Of a stretch of 64,000 nt of DNA, positions 7,764 through 17,447 are shown piece after piece. A program made the position numbers and the translations under genes. This DNA is from Allochromatium humboldtianum (GTDB taxonomy: Bacteria > Pseudomonadota > Gammaproteobacteria > Chromatiales > Chromatiaceae): the NCBI RefSeq assembly GCF_013385175.1, contig NZ_JABZEO010000013.1:1-64000 (forward strand), read 5' to 3'. The notes under the pieces are model-generated. The model was not told the origin of the DNA. It did no database searches and saw nothing but the letters and a program-made list of their open reading frames with translations. Positions within the stretch are counted from its first letter, which is position 1. The number at the start of each line of letters is the position of its first letter.

Positions 7764-8687
7764 ATGAGTCAATTTATCGAGGACATCGATCAGCGGACCC
7801 GTCTGGTCGGGCAGAACCGCATGGAACTGCTGCTGTTCTATCTGGGGGGGCGTCAGGTGTTCGGCATCAACGTCTTCAAGGTCCGCGAGGTCATCGCCAA
7901 GCCGAGCCTGAGACATCTGCCGGGTTCCAGCCCCATGGTCTGCGGCGTGGCCAACATCCGCGGCCGCACGGTCTCGGTGATCGACCTGGCGCGCGCCATC
8001 GGTTTCGGTCCGCTTCCGGTCGATCAGAACAACGACGCCAAGGTGATCGTGACCGAGTTCAACCGCTCGGTGCAGGGGTTCTGGGTCTCGGCGGTCGATC
8101 GCATCGTCAACGTCAACTGGGAGACGGTCAAGCCGCCGCCGCGCGGCACCGAGCGCGAGAGCTATCTGGTGGCCGTCACCGAGGTCGACGGTCATCTGGT
8201 CGAGATCATCGACGTCGAGCGCGTCTTCGCCCAGATCAACCATCTCCCGACGGACGTCTCGGATGAGGTGCAGAAGCTGGCCGAGCAGGTTCCGCACGAC
8301 CGGCGCATCCTGGTCGTCGACGACTCGCTGGTGGCGCGCAAGCAGATCGAGCGCGCGATCACCGAGATGGGCTTCCGTACCGAGAGCCGCTCCGACGGCA
8401 AGGCGGCGCTCGAATATCTGGAGGAACTGGCGGCGGCCGACATGGTCGATGCCTCGATCGAACTGGTGATCGCCGACATCGAGATGCCGCGCATGGACGG
8501 CTATACCCTGACGCGCAAGATCCGCGAGAATGCCAAGCTCAAGAACCTGTGCGTCATCCTGCATTCCTCACTGAGCGGTCAATTCAATGTCGATATGGTC
8601 AAGCGCGCCGGGGCCGATGACTTCCTGGCCAAATTCGATCCGGACGAACTGGCGTCGACCGTGCTCAAATACGCGCGTCATGACTGA
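7764..8687 (+). CDS. cheV: Chemotaxis coupling protein CheV (CheW-receiver fusion)
   Basis: CheV links chemoreceptors to CheA and tunes the array by phosphorylation. The N-terminal CheW-like domain (LLLFYLGGRQVFGINVFKVREVI, VCGVANIRGRTVSVIDLARAIG) is followed by a receiver domain (ILVVDDSLVARKQIERAI). The likely phospho-acceptor Asp is in LVIADIEMPRMDGYTL, and a conserved Lys is in FLAKFDPDEL. I chose the ATG at 7764, which has AGAGG about 10 bases upstream. The GTG at 7755 would place that ribosome site too close. The gene is followed closely by cheR and then flgB, the usual order in polar-flagellated gammaproteobacteria. Confidence 0.95.
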   Translation: MSQFIEDIDQRTRLVGQNRMELLLFYLGGRQVFGINVFKVREVIAKPSLRHLPGSSPMVCGVANIRGRTVSVIDLARAIGFGPLPVDQNNDAKVIVTEFNRSVQGFWVSAVDRIVNVNWETVKPPPRGTERESYLVAVTEVDGHLVEIIDVERVFAQINHLPTDVSDEVQKLAEQVPHDRRILVVDDSLVARKQIERAITEMGFRTESRSDGKAALEYLEELAAADMVDASIELVIADIEMPRMDGYTLTRKIRENAKLKNLCVILHSSLSGQFNVDMVKRAGADDFLAKFDPDELASTVLKYARHD

Positions 8688-8701
8688 TATGGGGTCCGTT
8701 C

Positions 8702-9517
<816 letters not shown>

Positions 9518-9623
9518 CGCCTTCCGCCGGCCCGGTCGAAGGCTCGGCGCGCTCTCCTGAATTCGCGCCTCGGCGGGTTCGGCGGGTTCCGCCGCGACCG
9601 GGCGTCCATCCGATCCGATCGGC

Positions 9624-9640
9624 TGGCATGTTGGTTGCTT
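9624..9640 (+). promoter_or_regulatory. Sigma-54 (RpoN) promoter of the flgB operon
   Basis: CTGGCATG, four bases, then TTGCTT gives the required GG-N10-GC spacing and nearly matches the sigma-54 consensus TGGCACG-N4-TTGC. It lies 36 bases before the flgB ATG in the gap after cheR. This fits the RpoN/FlrC-type class of hook-basal body genes known in Vibrio and Pseudomonas. Confidence 0.85.
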
Positions 9641-9675
9641 TTCATCAGGCAACCTGAGTCGCGGATGCCGATGTC

Positions 9676-10083
9676 ATGAGTCTCTCACTCGACAAAGCCT
9701 TTGGAGTCCTGCCCTCGGCGGTGCTCATCAAAGCCCGTCGCGCCGAACTCCTGGCCTCCAATCTCGCCAATGTCGACACGCCGAACTACAAGTCGCGCGA
9801 TTTCCACTTCACCGAGGTGCTCGCCGAGGTCGAGGGGATGGGCAACCGGATGAAGCTGTCGACGACGCGCGCCAATCATTTGACGAACGAGATCGACAAG
9901 TCCAAGGCGCTGGAGCCGGATCTGCTCTATCGCATCCCGGCGCAGCCTTCATTGGACGGCAACACCGTCGACCCGCAACTCGAACGTGCCGCCTTCGCCG
10001 AGAACACCACGCATTATCAAAGCACGCTCGAATTCCTCGATCGTCGCGTCTCGGGTCTGCGTAAGGCCCTGAGCAAGGAGTGA
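9676..10083 (+). CDS. flgB: Flagellar proximal rod protein FlgB
   Basis: A proximal rod subunit secreted by the flagellar type III system. The rod/hook-family N-terminus (LIKARRAELLASNLANVDTPNYKSRDFHFTEVL) and the C-terminal helix (YQSTLEFLDRRVSGLRKALS) are both present, and 135 residues is the usual length. The ATG is preceded by an out-of-frame ATG five bases earlier, so the start was chosen by homology. It is the first structural gene after the sigma-54 site. Confidence 0.95.
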   Translation: MSLSLDKAFGVLPSAVLIKARRAELLASNLANVDTPNYKSRDFHFTEVLAEVEGMGNRMKLSTTRANHLTNEIDKSKALEPDLLYRIPAQPSLDGNTVDPQLERAAFAENTTHYQSTLEFLDRRVSGLRKALSKE

Positions 10084-10087
10084 TGTC

Positions 10088-10507
10088 ATGAGCGATCTGT
10101 TTCGTATCTTCAATACCTCGGCTTCGGCGCTGACGGCGCAATCCGTGCGGCTCAATACCGTGGCCTCCAACATGGCGAATGCCGCGACTACGTCCTCGAC
10201 GGCCGAGGATACCTATCGTGCCAAACACGTACTCTTTCAGACCGTCATCGATCAGGAGGATCCAAAGGGTGTCGCCATGCCAGTACGGGTTGCGGGCATC
10301 GTCGATGACGAGTGCGAGCCGATCCCAACCTATGAACCCAATCACCCTCATGCCAATGAAGAAGGCTATGTCTTTCGGCCCGCGATCAACGTGGTCGAGG
10401 AGATGGCCAACATGATGTCGGCCTCGCGCAGCTATGAGGCCAATGTCGAGGTACTGACGACTGCGCGCTCTTTGTTGCAGCGCACCCTGCAAGTGGGTCA
10501 GAGCTGA
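10088..10507 (+). CDS. flgC: Flagellar proximal rod protein FlgC
   Basis: A rod subunit polymerised with FlgB and FlgF. The family N-terminus (IFNTSASALTAQSVRLNTVASNMANA) and the conserved rod/hook C-terminus (INVVEEMANMMSASRSYEANVEVLTTARSLLQRTLQ) are intact at 139 residues. It begins four bases after the flgB stop, so translation is probably coupled. Confidence 0.95.
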   Translation: MSDLFRIFNTSASALTAQSVRLNTVASNMANAATTSSTAEDTYRAKHVLFQTVIDQEDPKGVAMPVRVAGIVDDECEPIPTYEPNHPHANEEGYVFRPAINVVEEMANMMSASRSYEANVEVLTTARSLLQRTLQVGQS

Positions 10508-10548
10508 GTCTTCGTCGCGATGCATGATGCTATTTAGGAGTCACTACC

Positions 10549-11226
10549 ATGGCTGAACTGAGCACTGACTATTTGAGCGGACTCGGTCTGACCGCCTATT
10601 CGCCAACCTCGACCACGCAAGGTAACAACGAGCTTGGACAAGAAGATTTTCTCAGGCTGCTGACCACGCAGCTGACGACCCAGGATCCGACCAATCCGGT
10701 CGAGAACGAGGATTTCGTCGCGCAGATGGCGCAATTCTCGACCCTGACCGGGATCGAGGAGCTGACGAGTTCGTTCGAGTCCCTGTCGCAGACGCTGTTA
10801 CAAGGTCAAGCCCTCGAGGCGGCCTCTCTGGTCGGTAAAAGCGTGCTGATTCCTTCGAGCAAGATGGAACTTTCCGAGGGGCAGGGTGCAAGCGGTGCGG
10901 TAGAACTGTCGGCGTCCACGACCCAGGCCAAGGTCGATGTCTACGATGGTAGCGGTCAGCTGGTTCGCTCTCTGGATTTGGGGGCATTGAGCGCCGGTCT
11001 TCAAGAGTTCGAGTGGGACGGCACGCTGGAGGACGGTTCTGCGGCTCCCGCCGGAAGTTACGAATTCAAAGTCACCGCTCAACTCAATGGCGCTACCGAG
11101 GCGCTGACGACCTACCTCAATGGCCAGGTCACGAGCGTGTCGGCCGATAGCGCCGGCGCGGGGCTCATGCTCAGCGTCCAGGGCATCGGCAGCGTCACAT
11201 TTTCAGATGTTCTGCGTGTCAGCTAA
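10549..11226 (+). CDS. flgD: Hook-cap scaffold protein FlgD
   Basis: Caps the growing hook so FlgE can assemble, then is discarded. The N-terminal export region contains the diagnostic LGQEDFLRLLTTQLTTQDPTNPVENEDFVAQMAQFSTL. The C-terminal half has the FlgD Ig-like/Tudor pattern (VDVYDGSGQLVRSLDLGALSAGLQEFEWDGTLEDGSAAPAGSYEFKVTA). An AGGAG lies just upstream of the ATG, and the length of 225 residues is normal. The local base composition is less GC-rich than in the flanking genes, a trend that deepens in flgE. Confidence 0.95.
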   Translation: MAELSTDYLSGLGLTAYSPTSTTQGNNELGQEDFLRLLTTQLTTQDPTNPVENEDFVAQMAQFSTLTGIEELTSSFESLSQTLLQGQALEAASLVGKSVLIPSSKMELSEGQGASGAVELSASTTQAKVDVYDGSGQLVRSLDLGALSAGLQEFEWDGTLEDGSAAPAGSYEFKVTAQLNGATEALTTYLNGQVTSVSADSAGAGLMLSVQGIGSVTFSDVLRVS

Positions 11227-11268
11227 TGAGCACGGATCTTTTTTGGGTTTCAGCCAGGAGATGACGTC

Positions 11269-12609
11269 ATGTCTTTCAGTATCGGATTGAGCGGCTTGCG
11301 TGCAGCGGCAAAAGATCTCGAAGTCACCGGCAACAATATCGCCAATTCCGCGACCATCGGCTTCAAGAAGTCACGCGCTGAATTTGCCGATATCTATGCG
11401 TCGTCCTTCGGCACCTGTGCCAACAAATCGGCTGTCGGTGTTCGCTTGGCTGCCGTGACTCAGCAGTTCTCCCAGGGTAATCTCGAATTGACTGGGAATA
11501 CACTGGATATGGCCATCAATGGCGAGGGGTTTTTCGTTTTACGCAACGATACCGGTCAGAACGAAATGGTCTACACGCGCAATGGAACCTTCCAGGTCGA
11601 CCGGGACGGCTATGTCGTCAGCTCGGCTGGGAAGCGGCTACAGGTCTATCCTCCAACGATACCTGAGAGTAATATCGCCGCCTTCGATTCGGGCAAGCTC
11701 ACTGATCTACAACTGCCGTTGGACAATATCGGGGCCAATTCCACGACCGAAGTCGATATCAATTTCAATCTGAATGCAGATGAAGAAGTGATCGTCGATG
11801 TCGACGGACCTGAGTTCGAGTGGCCTCAGGATCTTCCAGACACGGTTCCCGATCCGAACTCTTACAACTGGTCGACGACCTATCAGGTCTATGATTCGCT
11901 CGGATCGCCACGTGATGTGACGATGTATTTCGTGAAGACAGGGCCTCTGAACTGGGACGTCCATGTCGGAATGTATGACGTCAACAATGCAAACCCTCCG
12001 GATCCGCCCTTGATGATCGATGCGACACAAGCAGGGCCTATCCCAATAACTTTCAAAACTGACGGAACAATAGAGACCGTTAATGGTGAAGAGCCTCCTA
12101 GTGAGGATGCAGTTATTCCAATACTCATGCCTGAAGATGTTTTTTCTGATAATGGCGCTGAAGTATTGAGTGCTTCGATTAAGCTGGACAACGCAACTCA
12201 GTATTCGTCATCAAAAAATTCCGTCATCGACTTGACGCAAAACGGTTATTCAGCCGGAACCTTGAGCGGTTTCGATGTGGATGCCGATGGCATCGTATTT
12301 GCGCGTTATTCGAACGGTCAGTCGCATATCCTGGGCCAGGTGGCCATGGCGAACTTCAAGAATCCACAAGGCTTGGCGCAGATCGGCGACAATAATTGGG
12401 CGCAGAGCTACGGCTCCGGCGAGCCTGTCTATGGTGCGGCGGGTGATGGCCGTCTAGGCTCCATCCAATCGTGCGCACTCGAAAACTCGAACGTCGATCT
12501 GACCGAAGAGCTGGTCAACATGATCACGGCGCAACGCAATTACGAAGCGAACGCCAAGACGATCTCGACGGCGGACCAGATGACCCAGACCATCCTCAAC
12601 ATCCGTTGA
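11269..12609 (+). CDS. flgE: Flagellar hook protein FlgE
   Basis: The hook subunit that forms the universal joint. The N-terminal SIGLSGLRAAAKDLEVTGNNIANSATIGFKKSRAEFADIYASS and the C-terminal LENSNVDLTEELVNMITAQRNYEANAKTISTADQMTQTILNIR are highly conserved D0/D1 sequences. The 446-residue length includes an outer domain of about 200 residues with little conservation. The DNA for this middle part, roughly 11990-12260, is visibly AT-richer than the two ends and uses codons that are rare elsewhere in the window. The N- and C-terminal parts have the host's normal composition. Confidence 0.95.
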   Translation: MSFSIGLSGLRAAAKDLEVTGNNIANSATIGFKKSRAEFADIYASSFGTCANKSAVGVRLAAVTQQFSQGNLELTGNTLDMAINGEGFFVLRNDTGQNEMVYTRNGTFQVDRDGYVVSSAGKRLQVYPPTIPESNIAAFDSGKLTDLQLPLDNIGANSTTEVDINFNLNADEEVIVDVDGPEFEWPQDLPDTVPDPNSYNWSTTYQVYDSLGSPRDVTMYFVKTGPLNWDVHVGMYDVNNANPPDPPLMIDATQAGPIPITFKTDGTIETVNGEEPPSEDAVIPILMPEDVFSDNGAEVLSASIKLDNATQYSSSKNSVIDLTQNGYSAGTLSGFDVDADGIVFARYSNGQSHILGQVAMANFKNPQGLAQIGDNNWAQSYGSGEPVYGAAGDGRLGSIQSCALENSNVDLTEELVNMITAQRNYEANAKTISTADQMTQTILNIR

Positions 12610-12635
12610 GGTCTCGACCGCGCGGAGGCTGAACC

Positions 12636-13376
12636 ATGGACCGCTTTCTCTATCTCTCGATGTCCGGAGCCAAGGAAACGGCCTATGCGCAATCGATCAA
12701 CAACGCCAATCTGGCCAATGCCAACACGACCGGCTTTCGTCAGGCCCTGGCCTATGCCTACACCGCGCCGGTGCGCGGCCCCGTCTACGACTCGCGCGAC
12801 TATGTGCAGGTCGGCAATCAGGTCATCGACTTCTGCCCCGGCACGCTCCAGGCCACGGGACGGGATCTCGATGTCGCCATCCAGGACGAGGGTTTTCTGG
12901 TGGTCCAGACCGAGGATGGCGGCGAAGCCTACACTCGGGCCGGTAATCTACAGGTCGATGCCACGGGCGTGCTGCGCGATGCACGCGGGCTGGCGGTGCT
13001 CGGCGATGGCGGTCCGATCACGATCCCGGAGTATGAAAGCCTGACCATCGGCACGGATGGCACCATCACCATCCGGCCCGCCGGAGCCGCACCCAACGCC
13101 CTGGCCGCCGTCGATCGGCTGCGCTTGGTCAAACCGGATACCCAGAACCTGCTCCGTGGCGAAGATGGCCTGATCCGTGCTCAGGATGGGCAGGTGGCGG
13201 CGCCGGATGCCGACGTTCGGGTCGTCAGCGGCATGCTGGAGACCAGCAACGTCAATACCGTGGCGTGCCTGACACGCATGATCGAGCTGTCGCGCGCCTT
13301 CGAGAACCATATCAAGATGATGGAGACCGCCAGCAGCAACGAAAAGAACCACAACCGCCTACTGGCGGTCAGCTGA
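12636..13376 (+). CDS. flgF: Flagellar proximal rod protein FlgF
   Basis: A rod subunit of the FlgE/F/G family. Typical blocks are INNANLANANTTGFRQALAYAYT near the N-terminus, GRDLDVAIQDEGFLVVQTEDGGEAYTRAGNLQVDATG in the core, and GMLETSNVNTVACLTRMIELSRAFENHIKMM at the C-terminus. At 246 residues it is normal, and it is separated from flgE by 26 bases that contain a GCGGAGG ribosome site. Confidence 0.95.
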   Translation: MDRFLYLSMSGAKETAYAQSINNANLANANTTGFRQALAYAYTAPVRGPVYDSRDYVQVGNQVIDFCPGTLQATGRDLDVAIQDEGFLVVQTEDGGEAYTRAGNLQVDATGVLRDARGLAVLGDGGPITIPEYESLTIGTDGTITIRPAGAAPNALAAVDRLRLVKPDTQNLLRGEDGLIRAQDGQVAAPDADVRVVSGMLETSNVNTVACLTRMIELSRAFENHIKMMETASSNEKNHNRLLAVS

Positions 13377-13403
13377 ACCTGGCGGAGTATTTGGGAGCAG
13401 ATT

Positions 13404-14195
13404 ATGAATCAAGCGCTTTGGATCGCCAAGACCGGACTCGACGCCCAGCAGACCCGAATGTCGGTCGTCTCCAACAACCTGGCCAACGTCAACACCACGG
13501 GCTTCAAGAAGGGACGCGCCGTCTTCGAGGATCTGATCTATCACAGCTGTCGCCAGCATGGCGCCCAGGCCACTCAGGAGACTCAGCTCCCCTCGGGCTT
13601 GACCGTCGGCACAGGTGTGCGCACTGTAGCGACGCAGAAGCTGTTTGCACAGGGCAGTTTCGTTCAGACAGGCAACTCACTCGACATGGCCATTGAGGGG
13701 CAAGGCTTCTTTCAGATCCTGATGCCCGGCGGCGAGATCGGTTACACCCGTGATGGGAGCTTTCAGCTCAATGCCGATGGTGAGGTGGTGATGTCCAATG
13801 GCTATGCCTTGCAGCCCGCCCTCGTTGTCCCGGCAGACGCAGAGAAAATCACGATCGGTAAGGACGGCACCGTCTCAGTCAAGCAGCCGAATCAGGTCGG
13901 AGAGGTTCAGATAGGCCAGATCCAACTGGCCAGCTTCATCAACCCAGCCGGTCTGCAACCGATCGGCGAGAACCTCTTTCGCGAGACGACCGCCTCGGGT
14001 GCGCCTCAGCAGGGCAATCCGGGCGAGAACGGCTTAGGCGGGTTGGCGCAGTGCTCGCTGGAGAGCAGCAACGTCAATATGGCCGAGGAATTGGTCAGCA
14101 TGATCGAGACCCAGCGGGCCTATGAAGTCAACTCCAAAGCCATCGCCGCCGCCGATGCGATGCTCCAGTTCGTCAACAACAATCTGGCGCGCTGA
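13404..14195 (+). CDS. flgG: Flagellar distal rod protein FlgG
   Basis: The distal rod subunit, the drive shaft through the P and L rings. The N-terminus ALWIAKTGLDAQQTRMSVVSNNLANVNTTGFKKGRAVFEDLIY and the C-terminus LESSNVNMAEELVSMIETQRAYEVNSKAIAAADAMLQFVNNNL are diagnostic, and 263 residues is typical. A 146-base gap follows before flgH, the largest in this operon. It contains a weak sigma-54-like match and a T-rich stretch but nothing decisive. Confidence 0.96.
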   Translation: MNQALWIAKTGLDAQQTRMSVVSNNLANVNTTGFKKGRAVFEDLIYHSCRQHGAQATQETQLPSGLTVGTGVRTVATQKLFAQGSFVQTGNSLDMAIEGQGFFQILMPGGEIGYTRDGSFQLNADGEVVMSNGYALQPALVVPADAEKITIGKDGTVSVKQPNQVGEVQIGQIQLASFINPAGLQPIGENLFRETTASGAPQQGNPGENGLGGLAQCSLESSNVNMAEELVSMIETQRAYEVNSKAIAAADAMLQFVNNNLAR

Positions 14196-14341
14196 TTCGC
14201 ATTTTTTGGCCTGATTCATGCCTTTTCATAGCATCATCCCATACGCCAAGCATTCGGATCGCCAATGCGCCACGGTCTCGACGCTCACTCAGACCGGGTG
14301 CCGAGCGGAGCGAGTCCCAAGGTCAGGAGTCGTCAGTCATC

Positions 14342-15037
14342 ATGAACCCCGGATCGAAAGCCCTGAGTGCCCTGTTGGCGGCCTTTGCGCTGTCCGGCTG
14401 TGCTACGCTCAACCCGCCCAAGCCGGGCGATTCGCCTGAGTACCAGCCGGCCGCACCGCTGGAGCCGCGTCCAGCGGCCTTGAACAACGGGGCGATCTTC
14501 CAGCCGGCCCTGGGCGCGGCCCTGTTCGAGGACAACAAGGCCCATCGCGTCGGGGATCTGGTGACCGTGGTGCTCAACGAGAAGACCGACGCCAAGAAAT
14601 CGTCGGCCACCTCGACCTCCAAGGATTCGAGCGCCGAGATGGACTTCGGCAACATCACGATCGCCGGCCAGAGTCTGCTCGACGGCGACGCCAAACTGGT
14701 TGGTCTCACCGGCGAGGCCGGGCGTACCTTCGACGGTTCGGGCGACTCCAGCCAGAGCAACCAGTTCAGCGGCGAGATCACGGTCACGGTCGCCGAGGTG
14801 CTGCCCAACGGCAATCTGGTCATCCAGGGCGAAAAATGGCTCGGCATCAACCAGGGTAACGAGTACGTGCGTCTGCGCGGCATCGTGCGTCCGGTCGACA
14901 TCACGCGGGACAACAGGGTCAAGTCGACCCAGATCGCCAATGCTCAGCTCTATTACGGCGGCACGGGCGCCCTGCGCGACAGCAATACGCCTGGCTGGTT
15001 GACGCGCTTCTTCAACACCCCGATCTGGCCCATTTGA
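14342..15037 (+). CDS. flgH: Flagellar L-ring lipoprotein FlgH
   Basis: Forms the outer-membrane L-ring bushing. The N-terminus is a lipoprotein signal ending LSGC, with the lipidated cysteine at residue 20. Characteristic blocks are GAIFQPALGAALFEDNKAHRVGDLVTVVLNEKTDAKKSS and ITVTVAEVLPNGNLVIQGEKWLGINQGNEYVRLRGIVRPVDIT. The length of 231 residues is normal. flgI begins 19 bases later. Confidence 0.95.
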   Translation: MNPGSKALSALLAAFALSGCATLNPPKPGDSPEYQPAAPLEPRPAALNNGAIFQPALGAALFEDNKAHRVGDLVTVVLNEKTDAKKSSATSTSKDSSAEMDFGNITIAGQSLLDGDAKLVGLTGEAGRTFDGSGDSSQSNQFSGEITVTVAEVLPNGNLVIQGEKWLGINQGNEYVRLRGIVRPVDITRDNRVKSTQIANAQLYYGGTGALRDSNTPGWLTRFFNTPIWPI

Positions 15038-15055
15038 CGAATACAGGGGATTTCT

Positions 15056-16234
15056 ATGAACAGCCGACTGACACGCACGAGCCTGGCCCTGTTGATGGCC
15101 GGCTCCTTGCTCACCACGAGCGCGATACTGGCCGGAAACGAGGCCGAGCCGCGCGATCTCGGTCAGTTCGGCAACTGGAACTCGGGTGGCGTGGAGCGGA
15201 TCAAGGATCTGGCCACCATCGCCGGTGTGCGCGACAACCAGTTGATCGGCTATGGCCTGGTGGTGGGCCTGGACGGCACGGGCGACCAGACGACCCAGGC
15301 GCCTTTCAGCACCCAGAGTCTCAAGAACATGCTCAACCAACTGGGCGTGACCCTGCCCGAAGGCGTCAATCCCCAGACCAAAAACATGGCGGCGGTCATG
15401 ATCACGGCTGACCTGCCGCCCTTCGCCAAACCGGGTCAGCGCATGGACATCACCGTGTCCTCGCTCGGCAACTCCAAGAGTCTGCGCGGCGGCACCCTGC
15501 TGATGACACCGCTCAAGGGCGCCGATGGTCAGGTCTATGCCATCGCCCAGGGCAATCTCACCGTCGGCGGCTTCGGTGCCGGTGGAGCCGATGGTAGCCG
15601 CATCACGGTCAATGTACCCAGCGTGGGACGCATACCGAATGGGGCCACGGTCGAGCGCGAGGTGCCGACCAGCTTCAATCAGGGGAGTCATCTGACGCTC
15701 AACCTGCGCCGCCCTGACTTCACCACAGCCTACCGCATGGCCGATACCATCAATGCCAGTTTCGGCGAGGAACTCGCCCAAGCGCTCGACGGCTCCTCGG
15801 TCCAGGTGCGCGCGCCCGTCAATCCGAATCAGCGCGTGACCTTCGTCTCCATGCTCGAGAACCTCACGCTCGAGGCCGCCGAGCCGCCGGCGCGGGTCGT
15901 CATCAATGCACGCACCGGCACCATTGTCATGGGGGCGGGTGTGACCGTACGTCCGGCGGCCATTTCGCACGGCAATCTCACGGTTACCATCAGCGAGGAT
16001 CCGGCCGTCTCTCAGCCGGGCGCGTTTGCCGGCGGTCAGACCGCCGTGGTTCCGCAGAGCGATGTCGAGATCGCGCAGGAGCAGAATCGCATGTTCCTCT
16101 TCGCGCCCGGCACCGCGCTCGGCGACATCGTCGAGGCGGTCAACGAGGTCGGGGCCGCGCCCGGCGATCTGGTCGCCATCCTGGAGGCCCTGCGCGAAGC
16201 CGGCGCCCTGCGGGCCGAGCTGGTCGTGATCTGA
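15056..16234 (+). CDS. flgI: Flagellar P-ring protein FlgI
   Basis: The periplasmic P-ring subunit, assembled around the rod with FlgA's help. A cleavable signal peptide ([16 protein letters not shown]) precedes the conserved body: [101 protein letters not shown] and [34 protein letters not shown]. The length of 392 residues, counted with the signal, is slightly above the usual 365-370. Confidence 0.96.
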   Translation: MNSRLTRTSLALLMAGSLLTTSAILAGNEAEPRDLGQFGNWNSGGVERIKDLATIAGVRDNQLIGYGLVVGLDGTGDQTTQAPFSTQSLKNMLNQLGVTLPEGVNPQTKNMAAVMITADLPPFAKPGQRMDITVSSLGNSKSLRGGTLLMTPLKGADGQVYAIAQGNLTVGGFGAGGADGSRITVNVPSVGRIPNGATVEREVPTSFNQGSHLTLNLRRPDFTTAYRMADTINASFGEELAQALDGSSVQVRAPVNPNQRVTFVSMLENLTLEAAEPPARVVINARTGTIVMGAGVTVRPAAISHGNLTVTISEDPAVSQPGAFAGGQTAVVPQSDVEIAQEQNRMFLFAPGTALGDIVEAVNEVGAAPGDLVAILEALREAGALRAELVVI

Positions 16235-16241
16235 GCCGAAC

Positions 16242-17369
16242 ATGCTTCCCACCAGCGCCGCCTCATCACTGGGTCTGGGTGCGAGTCAGTCGCTGACAGG
16301 CGGACTGGTCGCGGACCCCAACGCCTATCAGGGACTCGCACGGGTCGCACGTGACGGCGGCGCCGAGGGACTGGAGGCCGCGGCACGCGCCTTCGAGTCG
16401 CTGCTGATCGGGCAGATGCTCAAGCAGATGCGCTCCTCCACGTTTGGCGGCGGACTGCTCGATTCGGCCCAGACCCAGCTCTATCAGGATCTCTACGATC
16501 AGCAGATCGCCACCGTCCTGAGCGAGGGCGATGGGCTGGGTATCCGCAAGGCGCTGTTGCGTCAGTTGGCGCCCGAATTGAGCGGGGAGGGGCTTGCCGA
16601 GCGCGATCCGGCCACGCTGACGGTTCCGGAGCGCAATCCGCTGCTCAAGAGCTTCAAACGGCGTCAGGTCGAGGCGGCGGTCGAAGAGACCGAATCCAAG
16701 CCGGTGGACGCGGTGGTGAATCCGTCCGAAGCACCGGCCGGCGCCGTGACGACGAATGCCACGACGACAACGGGAGTCGGCGCCGGTCGCTCGACGCCGA
16801 TCAGTGGCGGGGGACGCTGGCCGCCGCGCAACGCCGAGGAATTCGTCGCTTATCTCAAGCCCTATGCCGAGCAGGCCGCCGAGATCCTGGGCATGGACAC
16901 CAGCGTCCTGCTGGCGCAGAGCGCGCTGGAGACCGGCTGGGGCCGGCACATCCCCCGCCGCGCCGACGGGCGCAGCAGCTTCAATCTCTTCGGCATCAAG
17001 GCCGATCGCAGCTGGAAGGGCGACAGCGTCGGTGTGGGCACGCTCGAATATCGCAACGGCGTGGCGCAGCGCGAGCAGGCGCGCTTTCGCGCCTACGAGA
17101 CCCCGGCCGACTCCTTCGTCGACTATGTCGCCTTCCTCAAACGCAATCCACGCTACGGTGAGGCGCTCAAGAGCCGCACCGGCGAGGAGTTCATCCGCGG
17201 GCTGCAAAAGGCCGGCTATGCCACGGATCCGCGCTATGCTAACAAGATCCTGGGTATCCGCGACCGTGTGCTCGCGATCAGTGCCGCCGTCGAACCGCAA
17301 TCCGCGCCCCAAACCCAGAACGAGACTCAAGTTTCAGCCGCTCAGGCCGATACTCCGGCAAAGGGCTGA
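16242..17369 (+). CDS. flgJ: Rod-cap protein and peptidoglycan hydrolase FlgJ
   Basis: Caps the rod and digests peptidoglycan so the rod can cross the wall. The N-terminal rod-cap domain (LEAAARAFESLLIGQMLKQMRSSTFGGGLLDSAQTQLYQDLYDQQIATVLSEGDGLGIRKALLRQL) is followed by a low-complexity Thr/Gly/Ala linker. The C-terminal glucosaminidase domain (FVAYLKPYAEQAAEILGMDTSVLLAQSALETGWGRHI, SSFNLFGIKADRSWKGDSV) contains the likely catalytic Glu of SALETGWG. At 375 residues it is the full bifunctional form, not the short cap-only form. A Pro/Gln-rich tail follows the enzyme domain. Confidence 0.95.
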   Translation: MLPTSAASSLGLGASQSLTGGLVADPNAYQGLARVARDGGAEGLEAAARAFESLLIGQMLKQMRSSTFGGGLLDSAQTQLYQDLYDQQIATVLSEGDGLGIRKALLRQLAPELSGEGLAERDPATLTVPERNPLLKSFKRRQVEAAVEETESKPVDAVVNPSEAPAGAVTTNATTTTGVGAGRSTPISGGGRWPPRNAEEFVAYLKPYAEQAAEILGMDTSVLLAQSALETGWGRHIPRRADGRSSFNLFGIKADRSWKGDSVGVGTLEYRNGVAQREQARFRAYETPADSFVDYVAFLKRNPRYGEALKSRTGEEFIRGLQKAGYATDPRYANKILGIRDRVLAISAAVEPQSAPQTQNETQVSAAQADTPAKG

Positions 17370-17447
17370 ACCGAACGCTCTAGCCGGTCATGGCCTATCG
17401 GAACCGCGGCGGGGCCATCATGAATCAACGACGAACGGGGTGAAGCC

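Noticed and set aside
14207-14221. Sigma-54-like site before flgH (TGGCCT, GG-N10-GC, ATGCC)
   Set aside because: The spacing is right but the -12 element is ATGC rather than TTGC and -24 is TGGCC; flgH is probably read from the flgB promoter.
14333-16252. A 639-codon open frame on the minus strand across flgH and flgI
   Set aside because: It is exactly antisense to two well-conserved flagellar genes, has no recognisable domain and is full of the low-complexity Arg/Gly/Asp/His pattern typical of GC-rich shadow frames.
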